Source of the DNA: Tetranychus cinnabarinus
Lineage: Eukaryota > Arthropoda > Arachnida > Trombidiformes > Tetranychidae
DNA: 64,000 bases
Direction of reading: 5' to 3'
Assembly: GCA_022266195.1 (NCBI GenBank)
Contig: WHVY01000001.1
Coordinates: 9,610,001 to 9,674,000, forward strand
The translations under genes were made by a program, and so were the position numbers. Shown one piece after another: positions 1 through 12,400 of this stretch; positions within the stretch are counted from its first letter, which is position 1, and each line of letters begins with the position of its first letter. A model generated the notes under the pieces. That model saw nothing but the letters and a program-made list of their open reading frames with translations, had not been told where the DNA came from and ran no database searches.

Positions 1-2422
1 CTTTTGACTTAACAACAATTAGAAACAGTTCACAGATCTGTTTGTTAATTAACTGTTAAAGACGGCAAATTTACCTTTAACCAATTCTGTATTAAATATG
101 CAAACAGTTGACGTTTTGAATACACAAACACACAATTGTATTATTATCAAGTTTAAATTGTTAATCTTTTCTGTATTTGCATTTATGTATCTTTTATGTT
201 TGCTTTTACTGTCCAATTTTGTCAATAGAAACCTGTGATTTACATAAATTTGTAAATATGGTGCAAGTCAAGGTGAAAATCATTCAAGCAGCATTTATTT
301 GATTTGTTGGTTCCTTTCTGTTGTCTGACAAAAAAAAGCCAACTTGAAACAAGATTCAACAATAATTATGCATTCATCAATATTTAATCATTGTAATCAA
401 GTTTTATTAATAAGTTAAATGATTATACCTGTTAATTATCTGTATTATGTACGAAAAGTTTAATATTAAAGTTGTTAATTACATTTCCATTGAGAGTAAA
501 AAAAGGTTGAAACCAAACATTAGGCACTTACACACTTAACTCTTTGGTTAGACTTTTTGTTTTTTTCCCTTCATGCGGACTGTTTTGTGTTGTGTTTAAG
601 ATAAAGAAAGCAAAGTAAGTTAACAAATGGTTGAAATTAACTCTTTGAACCAGAGAAAAAGATGGAATCTAATGAAAATTGGAACAAATAATGATTAATT
701 TTAATGAAACTGGATCATAAATTTTATCGCCTCACTGTCATTTCCTGAGACGAGGTTACTCCTAATGAGAAGCAGAAGTAACAAGACTTCTTTGTTTTAA
801 CATTTTCACAAAACTGAGAGAAGAAAGGAGATGACGATGATGAAGGAGAAGAAGAAGCAAAAAGTAAACAATTTAAATGGATTGCTAGAAATTAAAGAGG
901 CTCCCAGAAATTAAGCCAAAATTATGGGCACCGCGGTTGTAGTTAAATTATCTCTAATAACCGGAGGAAAGGAAACTCTTAAGATGATGATGATGAGACC
1001 CCAGGTAGAGGAAGAAGGTGAAAGGAGAGAGAAAGAGAGAGAAAGATGATAGGAGGAGCAAAGTTAACTTAGTGTAACATTGAAAATAAGATGAAAAAAA
1101 GGTAACACGGAGAAGAAGGAAAAGGAAAGTGAAATTGATACTGCCTAATAAGATGGGTAAAAAGGTAAAGTATAATGAGATGAGGCGGATGATCCGGTTG
1201 AAGAGGCAGATGAAGAGTGAAAGATGATGCAAGTTGGAACAAAGGTAAGAAGTGATTCAATTGAATTGGCAAAAGGTAAACTTGATTAATGGTCAATCCA
1301 ATTGGAATTAGTGTTTAACAAGTATCAGTCTATTTGTTACCTCCAAATGGAAATCTTGAAGCTTCACAAACACTGTTTAATGATTATTTTTCATTCTCTT
1401 TCAACTCAAGTAAATGTTTCGTTATTTTTAAGGATACTCACAGTTATGGTGATGATAATGATAATTATGATCAGTAACAAACAAAAAACAAAATAAAAAC
1501 AACAGTTTTTATACGTTAATACAACCATTAATGAAAAATAATGCCTAGGACAAAATGGCAGAAATGATGAAGGTGCCATCTATTATGTTTTTCCTAATAA
1601 CACAAGCTAAACGCAATTGTGTGATAATCTGTATAATTTTTGTCCCTTAATTGTACCTTTTTTATCGTCTTTATCATCATCTTTTCCCATCATAATTGGT
1701 AGCTTCAAATAATTTGACTCCATAGCCTTGTAGTACATCTTGTAGTTTTGTATTTTTATGTTGTTTCATTCATCTAACCTCTTAACTTTTTTTCTTGTAC
1801 AGTGTATGGCTTGTTACATGTTATCCTTGTTTTGTCTGCCCTTTGTCTTCAATGTTAACCCATCTTAAAGATTCAATTTATTGTGGTTTGGTGACCAAAA
1901 TTACAGGTTAAAAGACGGAAATATTGACCTATGGTCAAAGATATTTAGTTAACCTGGAAAAAAGTCTAAATGATTACTTTTGCCAAATTCATTTATCAAT
2001 TTGACATCAATAGATGAAGAGAGACAGGAAAAAGGAAGGTAAAGAAAGATTCTTCTTTTAATGATGGTAAAATGTGATAAAATGTAAGTGTATCAATCTT
2101 TGCATTATAAAATGATGATTAAATTAATGATACAAGGTTTGAATGTAAAAAGAACTTTTCATCATCAATCACAATTAAACTGATTGTGAGTAAAAAAGAC
2201 AGAGGAAAGAAAGGTATTATAATTGATTAAAATAGCAAAGGAAACAAACGCCAAGTAAAATATTCACTGAAATGATAACCTTTGAAAGCTTGGAATCAAA
2301 AGGCAACCATTAAGGTGATGCTAATCATTCATTTACATTGAAACAAAGATATTTATTTATCACAATCATCCAATCCTGATTAGTATTATTAAAATTAATC
2401 AACTTTTTCTCCCCTTAATTGA
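1..2422. other. Gene-free spacer with purine tract
   Basis: No supported gene is seen. The DNA is AT-rich. Between about 954 and 1060 it is a purine-rich run of GATGA, GGAGA and GAAAGA units. The open frames here are short and made of Leu/Ser/Phe/His from the reverse of this tract, so they are low-complexity artefacts. Confidence 0.6.
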
Positions 2423-2602
2423 TCAAATAGGACAAGAAACAAAGGCCCAACCAAGACTATACCAATACCAAAGGAGGAAACAAACCAACTGGAAGTTGAT
2501 CAACAAATCCATGGCTCTATTGGTTCTCTCTGCTTCTTCATGATCAACGATTCGAAAGGCCAAATCTATCTTAGTCACACCATGAGCTGACTTGGAATCA
2601 TC
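2423..2602 (-). CDS. Candidate orphan exon, 59 codons, unknown product
   Basis: On the minus strand a frame opens directly after an AATAATAG that could be a splice acceptor (ending at 2603) and runs 59 codons to a TGA at 2425-2423. Unlike most open frames in this area the product is not low complexity. It begins DDSKSAHGVTKIDLAFRIVD and ends with a hydrophobic Trp/Tyr/Leu-rich stretch. There is no start codon near its beginning, so it would have to be an internal or terminal exon, or a relic. No partner exon was found nearby and I do not recognise the family. A chance open frame is quite possible. Confidence 0.2.
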   Translation of the reverse strand, partial: DDSKSAHGVTKIDLAFRIVDHEEAERTNRAMDLLINFQLVCFLLWYWYSLGWAFVSCPI

Positions 2603-5590
2603 CTATTATTTAAATTGTATCGATGAATGGTGCACAGAAAAGGAATCAAATTATGCAAAAGTGAAAAAATGGAATCTTGTGTTGAAATTGAGACAAGCAA
2701 AAAGTAATGATCAAATGAAGTAGCAATATATTGTTCTTAACTGTCTAAACAACATCTTACTTTATTATCTCACAGTTTCAGGATTATTTGAACAACATCT
2801 TAGCATCACTTTGCATCACATGCTCTTCATCTTCATTCACTTTATCTTCACCTTTTTGCTTCATTTTCTCCCATTTTTATTCACAACAGAATCAAAAAAA
2901 AGTAAACCCTGAAAAAGGTGAAAATAAATTGACTTTAGTATCAAATCACAAGCATAAGATGATGGTGATGAGTATGAGGATGATAGGAATCATCAATTGT
3001 TTGCCATTCATCGCCAACTCGCACACTTTATTTTTCACCTTCATCTTTTTCATGCATAAAATAAATCTATTTCAGAGACAAGATGTATTATTATTTTTAA
3101 ACCTATCCAAATGATAGCGATGAATAGCAACAATGTATACTTGTTTGGAAGATTTAAAGGTTAAAGTTAAGATGACGATAAAGGTGGTGTGATCTTGATG
3201 AAAATTGATGTTCATCTAGTGACCAGGAGGTTCATGATGGTCCAAGTATAGAGGATTAATGATATTTAAAAATGATCATTCTTGCGTTTCACTGAAAGTC
3301 TGTTAACACAGTTGAGAGACACAAGATAATTGAATGATTTTGTTTCACCTTAAACGATGATATTATTGAAATGGACGTTGACTGATGATCTTCTAACTCG
3401 ACAATTTTCTTCTCTTTCATTCAACATCATTTTTCACACTCAAATTCAATTTGATTATCATCTTATTTTTGAAAACAAAAACAAATAAAAATAATATTAT
3501 TTTCACTATTTTCACTTTTTTAATCTTCCCTCTTTTGCCTACTTCAAACTGGCGCTTTTTTCACAGCTTGGTAACATTTTAAACTAATGATTGCTTCACA
3601 TGTGGCTCGCTGTTAACTGCACTTAAAATTGTCAACAGTTTTAAATCATTTTCAAAGATTCAATCATTGACTTAAATTTATATATCTTTTAGTGCTAATG
3701 GACCTCTACAATCAATGTGCGTTAATTTATGAATTTAATGGTTTCCAAAATGGGCAACTTTCCCTTTACATCTGGTCACCCGTTACCTGGTTAAACCGTT
3801 TGACTGACTTATGCCTTTATCTGGATTGCTTTATTTCCATTTAACCTGATTTTTGTATTTAATTAGAAAGATGGTGTTAATTATTAGTTCGTAAGTTGTA
3901 ATTTTGGTCAATAATTAGACGTAATTTTATAATTTGAAAGTAAAAATCATTTCATTTTTTTTCTTCTCTTTTTTGTATCTTCTGCATTTGCTTCCATGCT
4001 TGATTGATAACAACTCTTGCCTTTTTAATGGTTAACGAAATAGTTGCTCTTCCAGTCGATGCCTGAAACAATTCAAGTTAAATTGCCACTTGTAATAATG
4101 ATTATCAACTAACGGTCATCAATCAAAAATAAATCAAAGGGTATCAATTAACCTTTTTCTTCTTCTTGGAGTATCAATTTACCCGGTGGAAGCAACAAGC
4201 CAATGTATTCAAACTGAGGAATCACCTTAACCGCTCCTAATTTTTTACTTTTCTTGGTTTACATTTGTTTCAACCTTTTTTAACATTTCCTGCATAATTG
4301 ATATAATGTTGAAATGATGAACAAAGCAACCTGCTTGAAATTACCTTTTTTACCAAGAAAATGAATGGAATCATTTTTTTGCCTTGTTTCTCCATAAGGT
4401 GAGGTTTTTAACTTGTTCACAATTACATTTTAAAGGTTCTCTATGGTAATTATTGTCATTAATGTTTACCTTCTTGGTTTTCTTGTTTTCACTATAGACA
4501 TACATCATATTAATGATTGGACTAATTAAACCCTTTGTTGCATGACTTTTGATTAATTGCATTATGACATGTTGCCATTTTCAAGATTGCTGATCAACAT
4601 TGGAACAGAATGGATTGATTTCACATTGCTAAAGGCTTAACTGGCATCGTTATTTTCAATGTTTAATTGTGATTTCTTTTCATGTTAGTTTATGTTTTCC
4701 TTTTTATCTTATACATGCTTATTCTGATGATAACATTGATACGGAAACATAAAAATATAGGAACAATTTAAGTAGTAAATTAGTTTCATTTGACTTGAAT
4801 CACGAATCTCATTGTTGTCAACAAGCAAACATAACAAATCAAGTCTATTACTGTGATCATTATTTGAGATGATGATCATTAAACCATGTAAAGAAATAGA
4901 AACCAGATTGTTATTTGAAATATATATATATTTGGATATATTTCATTTGATTTCTAAAAGACTTTCAATCTCAAGAATTGCGTGTTTGTTATTTGCTCCA
5001 TAATTCCAGATAATAGATTCTATTGAACTATTTATCCAGGTTTTGTATGGAAAACATTTCTACATTTATTAGGTGAAATCACAATTAGTCACTGGGATGG
5101 TAAAAAATTTGCCGTTAAAGTCATTCAAGATTAATCTTTATAGCTTTACCTTTTCACTGACTGATTGAACACCAAATTGCTGGTTAACCGGTTAATTGTT
5201 GGCTTACAATTAAATACTGATTGTTTACAACAACTAAAGATTGACGTCATATTTTGATAATTTCTCAGCGTGGTGAGTGATTAAAATTTAAGCCTGATTC
5301 ATTGAAATAAAATCAGTAACCCAAATCAGAATTGATTATTTTTTATCAAAATTAAACATACTTTTCTAATTATTATGAATACACAAAAACACAAGCAACA
5401 AAAATTATGTAAACAAAAGCTGATTTAAACTAAGTAGCTAAGATAATCGGATTAAATTGAATTGTTAATTTTAATGGATGGAAGTTATTAAAATTAGCCT
5501 GACTTATCTACAATCAATTGTATTAAGCTATTCTTAGATCATTTTAATGGGTTATTTTAATAACAATTTAACCCTCTTCTCACATACTCT
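2603..5590. other. Gene-poor spacer
   Basis: AT-rich DNA with no supported gene. It includes a short (AT)n run near 4921-4933. The open frame at 2788-3114 is Ser/Phe/His-rich and shows no splice or promoter support, so it is not annotated as a gene. Confidence 0.55.
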
Positions 5591-5633
5591 GTAAGTTTTT
5601 TGTTTCAATGCGTTTTTTGGTTTTCTGGTTAAC

Positions 5634-5640
5634 TATATAA
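5634..5640 (+). promoter_or_regulatory. Possible TATA box of the 5768 gene
   Basis: TATATAA lies about 130 bases upstream of the ATG at 5768 in a Py-rich context. A good splice-acceptor-like CTTGTTTCAG ends at 5730, so the transcript could instead have an upstream non-coding exon spliced here. The two readings cannot be separated by eye. Confidence 0.3.
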
Positions 5641-5767
5641 ACTCATATTTTGGTTAGTTAAGTAACACTGTGTATTGTTTAGTCTTGAACGTTTTGCCTA
5701 AAAGAGTCTAATATTTTTACCTTGTTTCAGCTTCGAGTATTTAAATCGACATTGGTTAATATCTATT

Positions 5768-6835
5768 ATGATGGTTAGCTGTTCAAAGTTTGCATTCTTA
5801 ATGACAATTTACGCAAGCTATGCTCTTTTACTGGCTCAAGCGGAGGATTTAAGACGATTAAAATCAGACAGTGATCAAGTTGAGGACATTACTCGTTCGG
5901 AAATTGATGATTTTGCAATTGATATTGATGAAAATAATGAACGCTCATCAAGTGATATTGATGGTCAGCTACGGTTACGATATCGTATGATTGCGTCGTG
6001 GGAAGCGGAACGAAGAGAGGCAAGGCGATCAATGAGTGGACCAACATTACCTCAAAGTGAAAGGTTGGCTGATGATAGGAGTGAATCTACTCGCTATGGT
6101 TCCATTGAACGATCAGTTGACCGACAGGTTGAACGATTAGAGGATCGTGAAGATAGAGTTCGATCAACTGAAGACAGTGACAGACTATCAGCTGACCGAC
6201 AGGTTGAACGTGAAGAGAACCGTGAAGATAGGACTCGATCAACTGTAGAAAGTGAAAGACTATCAGTTGACCGAGAGGTTGAACGATTGGAGGATCGTGA
6301 AGATAGGACTCGATCAACTGTAGACAGTGACAGACGTGATGGTGTTTTTGACAGAAGAGAGTCAAGACGGGAATCAAGGGAAGAAACAAGTGAACGTCGA
6401 GTTACATCTAGACGTGAGTCCAGAGGTGAATTTGAACGTGAATCCAGGGATGTATCCAGAAGGGAAGCTAGAAGGGAAGATGCAAGTGAAAACCGAAGTG
6501 AAGATCGTGAATCTCGATCTGAACAAGACTCTGAACGGCAAATCAGAACACGGATGGATGAAGATAATGATCGAGCTGAGCGATCATCACGACGATCATC
6601 AACTGACCGTGTGGAGAATGAACAGTCAGATCGTATGGTTAGACGAGAAGATGTCCGAGATTTTAGATCAACTGAATCCAACGTAGCCTTGGTTGAAAGC
6701 AATTCCCAAATAACTACCTTCTTGGGTCAAATGGTTAGTTTAATCGTCACAGTAATGTTGGTTAATAAGTCAACTAAAGGTGGTTTTACCAGCAAAGTAA
6801 AACAATTATTCTCCAGCAAGGTAACAGTCCAATAA
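5768..6835 (+). CDS. Secreted Arg/Glu/Asp/Ser-rich repeat protein, 355 aa
   Basis: Function unknown. An uninterrupted ATG-to-TAA frame encodes 355 residues. Residues 1-25 form a clear signal peptide (hydrophobic core, then AQA before Glu26), so the product should enter the secretory pathway. Residues 26-85 are acidic. Residues 90-300 are an extreme mixed-charge region dominated by R, E, D and S, with almost no hydrophobic residues. Within it, 116-189 are three tandem 25-residue repeats built on DRQVERLEDRED and RSTxDSDR. Residues 314-333 are hydrophobic (core FLGQMVSLIVTVMLV) and are followed by a Lys-rich tail, so the C-terminus may be a membrane segment or packing helix. The start is the first of two Mets; both give the same signal peptide. 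The charge pattern suggests a disordered or long-helical secreted protein, but no family is recognised. The coding nature is well supported by the signal peptide and by in-phase repeat structure. Confidence 0.75.
   Translation: MMVSCSKFAFLMTIYASYALLLAQAEDLRRLKSDSDQVEDITRSEIDDFAIDIDENNERSSSDIDGQLRLRYRMIASWEAERREARRSMSGPTLPQSERLADDRSESTRYGSIERSVDRQVERLEDREDRVRSTEDSDRLSADRQVEREENREDRTRSTVESERLSVDREVERLEDREDRTRSTVDSDRRDGVFDRRESRRESREETSERRVTSRRESRGEFERESRDVSRREARREDASENRSEDRESRSEQDSERQIRTRMDEDNDRAERSSRRSSTDRVENEQSDRMVRREDVRDFRSTESNVALVESNSQITTFLGQMVSLIVTVMLVNKSTKGGFTSKVKQLFSSKVTVQ
6113..6337 (+). repeat. Three tandem 75-bp coding repeats
   Basis: Copies start at 6113, 6188 and 6263 and each encodes 25 residues (116-140, 141-165, 166-189/190). 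Copies 1 and 3 share VERLEDRED, while copy 2 has VEREENRED. The exact multiple of three and the conservation of the reading frame show that the duplication happened in coding sequence. Confidence 0.85.
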
Positions 6836-6839
6836 TAAT

Positions 6840-9380
6840 TGCAACAATTTAAGCTAAATCGAGGATAGTAGAGAAAGATGGAGAGAGAAAAATAGTTATT
6901 CACAGCTGTTTTTGTTTCTTGTTTTTCTTGATGATTGTTATAGGCATTACTGTTGTCTAAGGTGTTGCTTTATTTATTGCTGTTTATTTGCTCTTCATTT
7001 ATAAATCGGTTAATTGTTATTAATTTGATAGTTTAACTATTGTTATAAAGCAAATTTGTTAATTTAAGTGTGTATATCATGTTACTTATTTTGTTCATGT
7101 TGTTTCTCATTAGTGGATTCTGGTTGAAAATTGAAAATTACCATTGTACAATTACATTGCGTTGAAAAGAATACAATTAAACCATTTTGCTTTCCTCAAT
7201 CACCACTAACAGTGTATTTATTTACAACTTATTCAACACATTCTCATTTGACACCAATTAGCAGTTCAACAGTTAATAAACATCATTTGAATTGAGTAAA
7301 TTGTGTTGATGGTTGAGCCAATTGTTGAACCAACAAATCTTTAATTTTTAGCTCTACTCGCCATCTGACCTTTCCAGTATCTCTTTACATATCATCTGGT
7401 TGTTTATGATTAAACTGTTGCCAATGGTTAATTCATTTCTTTCTGGATTGATGATAATTTATGAGGCAAAAATAAAGTATCAAATTGTATCTAGTTAATC
7501 AAAAATCCATTAGCCTCAAGATTACAAGTAAACATGAGACATTTTACTGGGCATCAATGCTTGACATTTAGTTGAAATGTTTAATGTTAATTCGTGTAAT
7601 TTTTGAACACAAATTTGCACAATCGATTGATTGTTATCCAGTATAATGGTGATGATTGTTAACAGCCATTTTTAGCTTCTCCAATTGCAACAATTTTGCC
7701 TTTTAAACATGCATTTGTAATTAACTTAATTATTGGAGCTGTAAACAGTGTAAACAGTCAAAAGTCAATCAAGTGATCCTCTTAGCTTCTGTGCTTCTTA
7801 GCTATTATTACATTCACAAATAATTTGCAGCTAATTGTTAATTTTATTAAGATTTTTCCGTTTGTGATGAGCAAAATTTTTGCCAAACAATTTGTCATTG
7901 TCAACCTTGAATGAAATTTAAATGATGTCACAAATGTTTATTGTGATTTTGATGCTAATGATGGTATTGGATGTTGATTGACAATTAAACAAATATCAAG
8001 TCTTGTTCATTTGAATTGTATTGAGACGTCAAATATTTTGCAAGTATAACAATCAACTTTGAATGCAGATCAATTGGGGAATCGGAAGAAATGCATCTGG
8101 ACAAGGTTAAAGGTCAATCGTATCATGATTGAGTAAACTTTATCCGGTCAATTGGGTGGCTTGTTGAGTTGAAACTGTAAACAGGTTAATGTAGTTGGGT
8201 ATGATTCAGTAAGTAGTTGAAAAAGTTATCATGAGCTGACTGATAAATTAACTTTACATTTACTATGTAATACAAAAGGAAGGACATTGAAGTGAATGTT
8301 ACTTGTTTTTGGTGGCATCTCATTGACAAAGAGTTCAGTTGATTTATACTGGAAAAAAAGGAGAAGAAAAGAAGAAGAAGATGAGTATGATGATGATGGT
8401 GGTGATGATAATGATGATGAAACAAGAAAAGAAGAAAGTGAAAGATGAAGAGGATGGCGAGAGAAAGAGAGAAGAGGAAGTTAGTTGAATTATTCATGAT
8501 ACCAATGGGATTGAAATAGTATCATCACATTGGAATCAATTAACTTTCCATTAAACATCTTTTTTGCCTTTTCAACTCCTTCCCTTCATCATCTAATCTT
8601 GTCGTACTCATCCTCATCATCACCATCATCATTATTTTCCTTTAGATCAACCATATTTATTGTTTACCTACTTATCCAATCTACAAAAGATTCTTCTTTG
8701 TCACCATTTCTTTTCCTCCTTAGCAGTTATTTACTTCTTTTATTTTCTCCGCTTTTCTTTAAGACATAAACATTGAAATATCTTTTTTTCTTCGCCTTTC
8801 TCCTTTGAATTAAACATTCTTTCTTTTGAAAGCAGCAAAAACGTTTTTCTTTTTGTCATCACCATCCAAATAATAATAAATTGGAATCATTTTAAAGACG
8901 ACTCAATCTTCACCAAACTTGATCCAAGAAAAAAAAGGTTTACCAAGTCAAATGGCATTTTTTCACTTGACAAGCAGCTCAGTTGAAAACACTATTGAAA
9001 CATTTGAAAAGAAGAAAAAAATGGCTTAAATCATTAGAATTCACTTTAATGTTAACCAATTATTCCATTGCCTAATCACAATGTAAATCATTAAATGTAC
9101 TTACTGAACACTGAGTATCATAAATATGAATACAGAAACGCTAAAAAAGTCAACAGATAAATGAGAAAACACAAAGAGCAAGAGCAACTTTTCAAGGTTT
9201 ATAATTTAGTTTAAGGTTGAGGTTGGATGATGAACTTGAGGATGAAACAGATTCAACTTAATAACCTTGTCATTAATAAATTAAATAAATTAAATATTCA
9301 AAATCAATCAAATTGTCTAATTGAAAAATTCAAGACTTGATTAATTTAAGCTTCTTTAATATCACAGAGTGAGATGAAAA
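6840..9380. other. Spacer with facing purine and pyrimidine tracts
   Basis: No gene supported. AATAAA at 7275-7280 and 7471-7476 are possible polyadenylation signals for the upstream gene. 8351-8480 is almost pure purine (GAAGA, GATGATGG). It is followed after about 80 bases by the pyrimidine counterpart at 8551-8770, so a transcript could fold back on itself. Open frames over these tracts are low complexity. Confidence 0.55.
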
Positions 9381-9385
9381 TAATA

Positions 9386-9400
9386 CCACAAGGTGGCGTT
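9386..9400 (+). promoter_or_regulatory. CTCF-like motif
   Basis: CCACAAGGTGGCGTT fits 13 of 15 positions of the CTCF core consensus CCASYAGRKGGCRSY. It stands out as a GC-rich island in AT-rich DNA. A related motif in the opposite orientation lies at 63589-63606. Binding is inference only. Confidence 0.3.
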
Positions 9401-9428
9401 ACTGCGGCAACACATGTTATGTAAAGTT

Positions 9429-9478
9429 TGACAACCTGTTTAAGGTTATCCAAAGCTTACATCTTAAACAGGTTGTCA
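9429..9478. repeat. Perfect 16-bp inverted repeat (hairpin)
   Basis: TGACAACCTGTTTAAG (9429-9444) and its exact reverse complement (9463-9478) flank an 18-base loop. It lies 28 bases after the CTCF-like motif. It is too short for a typical animal miRNA precursor. It could be a palindromic binding site, the terminus of a small element, or a structured RNA. Confidence 0.6.
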
Positions 9479-9499
9479 GTTTTTTATCAATACAAACAT

Positions 9500-12400
9500 A
9501 TAGATTTTTTGTTTCCCTTAAATTTACTGTTGACTAATGATCTACCAAATATAATTATAATAATAACAGTTTTTAAGAAAATACAATTTAATTAGTTTAA
9601 TCGATGTCAATTAACAGCAAAAACATTCTCATGGTTGGCTGATCGTATCCAAGTGAGTACAGTTGAGTAGCAAAACTGCTACCATTGATATAACAAACAA
9701 TACTAATTCAAATTTCAATTTTTGTTACCAACAATTTTCAGCGACAACTACAAATATATGGATTTGAACAATAAAAAAATGGTTTGGATTCAATGAAGCA
9801 CGACTCTAAACAGTAAACTTTACAACTGAAAGGAACCGATGATGATGTTAGGAGACGATGATGATGGTTTCTAAACGGTTGATGGAAAAATGGATGAAGA
9901 TAAAATTGTCAGGCAAAAAAAAGATGAGGCAAAGAAACAAGGATAAAAAAGATTTTTTCTCCAAAATGTAAATCCAATGTGGTTAAAGGCAAGAGGAGAG
10001 GAACCATGAGTAACATTAAAGAAACGCTAAGGAGAGTGAAAAAAAGGTAGGAGATAAACACCACACATTTGATATGATTCTCATGAGATAAAATAAAATG
10101 ATGATCAGGAGGAGGTTAAAAGGAAGTAAAGAAAGGTTAGAATCTGAAAAGTTTACATTTATCAGTTTGCAAGCAGCCAAAAAAATAAGCCAAATTGAAG
10201 AAGCAACTGGAAAAATTGAATAAACATTGACTACTGTATGATAAACAAGAGGCAAAAGAAGATAAACTAACATTAGAATTCATAATATATTTAGAAAGAT
10301 CAATTTACTTTTGCCTTATGTAAACCAATTTGTATCTAATTCCCATCAGGGTCAATGAATACTTCATTTATCATATAACAAATTTATAATAATATATAAC
10401 GTATCAAACAAAATTTGTGCAACATCAAAGATCGTTTATTAGTTGATATTTATTGCTATTGTCATGATATATGTATATTTGTATCATATCAATAGTAATT
10501 CAGTGTTTATTTCTCATTGAATCAGAATCCAATTGTGTCTTGTTGTTTCTTTCATTTCATCTTTATTTTTACAGTTAATTTTACTAATTTAATCAAATGT
10601 TTTAACAAGAAAACAAAATGTCAAACATATTAGAATTAATTGTTGTTGTCTTTTTTATTTATATTTACAGATTATTAATCAAGTTTTTGTAAATAATGGA
10701 GAGACTTTGATATCAAACTGAGAGTCTAAAGCTGTTTACTGTTAACCATATCAATGTTACCTGACATTAAACAACAACAACAACTACTACTAGAGAAACA
10801 AGAGTAACAAACAATAATATAAATTGATGTTGTTGCTGTTCTTGTTGTTATTGTTATCTTGTTTCAACTGATGAAACTGTGATTACCAGTTACTCTATAA
10901 GAAATAAGGGAAAGACTAAAGAAGAAGCTGAAGGAGAACAAGAAGAAGACGAAAAAACAAGTGAAAACAAGTAAAAGGAGATGAGCAAGAAAAAAGACAA
11001 GAATATCAAAGTACTAAGACACTTTCTATTTCCTGAGAGAGTAAATGATAGTGACTGGCTTACCTTTACCCTGAAAATCACTATTTAAACAAAAGAGGAG
11101 AAAGGCTGAAAGAAGAAAAAAAGATGAACATGAAGACGGAGCAAAAAAAAGAAAGAAAAAAGCAAACCAAGAAAGGATAAAGAAGGCAAAAATTGTAACA
11201 CAAATTTTGTAAAGATAACTGAACGTTATTCAATGTGAAGTCACTTGAAAATATGTTTACCTTGGATTAAACAGAGTCAATCACTGTTTTGCTGCTCCTG
11301 ACCAACCAAAAGCCAATAGCAAATAGCAAACAACTTATTTCTTGAGGAGCAAAGAGGCAACACTTATTATACACACTCACAAAAAAAGGAAACATCTTAA
11401 ACAAGAAGTTGAAATGAAAGTTTACATTTGACACTCTATTCAGTTCATCTTCATCTTTACCTTGTCTCTTCTTGAATCATTTAAATTAGATGGTTCACAG
11501 GATGGGAATCATTGATAATCTTGATATATATCCATCTAAAAAACAGCTTTCTCTTATTCATCTCAACATTTTAGTTGTTACTCTGGTTGGATAGGCAGAA
11601 GAAGAAGAAGAAGAAGAAGGAAAAGATTCACAAAATGTTGAATCCTTTTTCAATTATCCACTTGACACAAGACAAGAACGACAAAGAAACTCAACAGAGA
11701 GACAAGAATAAGATGAAGATAAAAGTAAAGTGAACAAACTTATTTCTCTACCTGACCAGTCTTCATCTTCATCCTGATCATCATCATCATTTCCATCTTC
11801 TTCAGAATCTTCATCCATTTTACCTTTACTTTTACCACCCTATTCAATATCCTTTGAGATTCTCTCCTGGTTACCTCTAATTTGGATTGAGGTCAATCCA
11901 AAATGATTCCAGAGGTTTGCCACAAACTCAATGACAGCATTTGCTGTGTCTCTCATCCTCATCCTCATCTTCCTTCCTCCCTCTCTTATCATCATTTTAA
12001 CCTTCACTTATTTTGACTTCTTTTTTTCCAGCTCTTTCCTCATGTATACACTTTTTTGCTGCTGCCTGTTTCACTCTCTTTGGTCATCATCATCTTGATT
12101 CTCTCGCTTATGCTCACTTTGATTCTCAATTTTTTGCAATTCCTTGGACATTTAAGTGGACCAAATATTAAAGGTAATAGTGATGGTTCCAAATTTTATC
12201 CTCCTATTGCTCTTGTTTGTTGCTCTTTTCACTTTATTTGACAAAGTAACTTGAGACAAGTTACTCTACGTTCATCTTCAATAAATGTCAACTTATTTTT
12301 GTTGCTCTTCTTGTTGTCGTTGTTGCAGTGAAAAATAATAGTTTCAACTTTTATTTTATTTTATATTTATTTTTTTCCCTTCACTTTGTTTACTTGCTTC

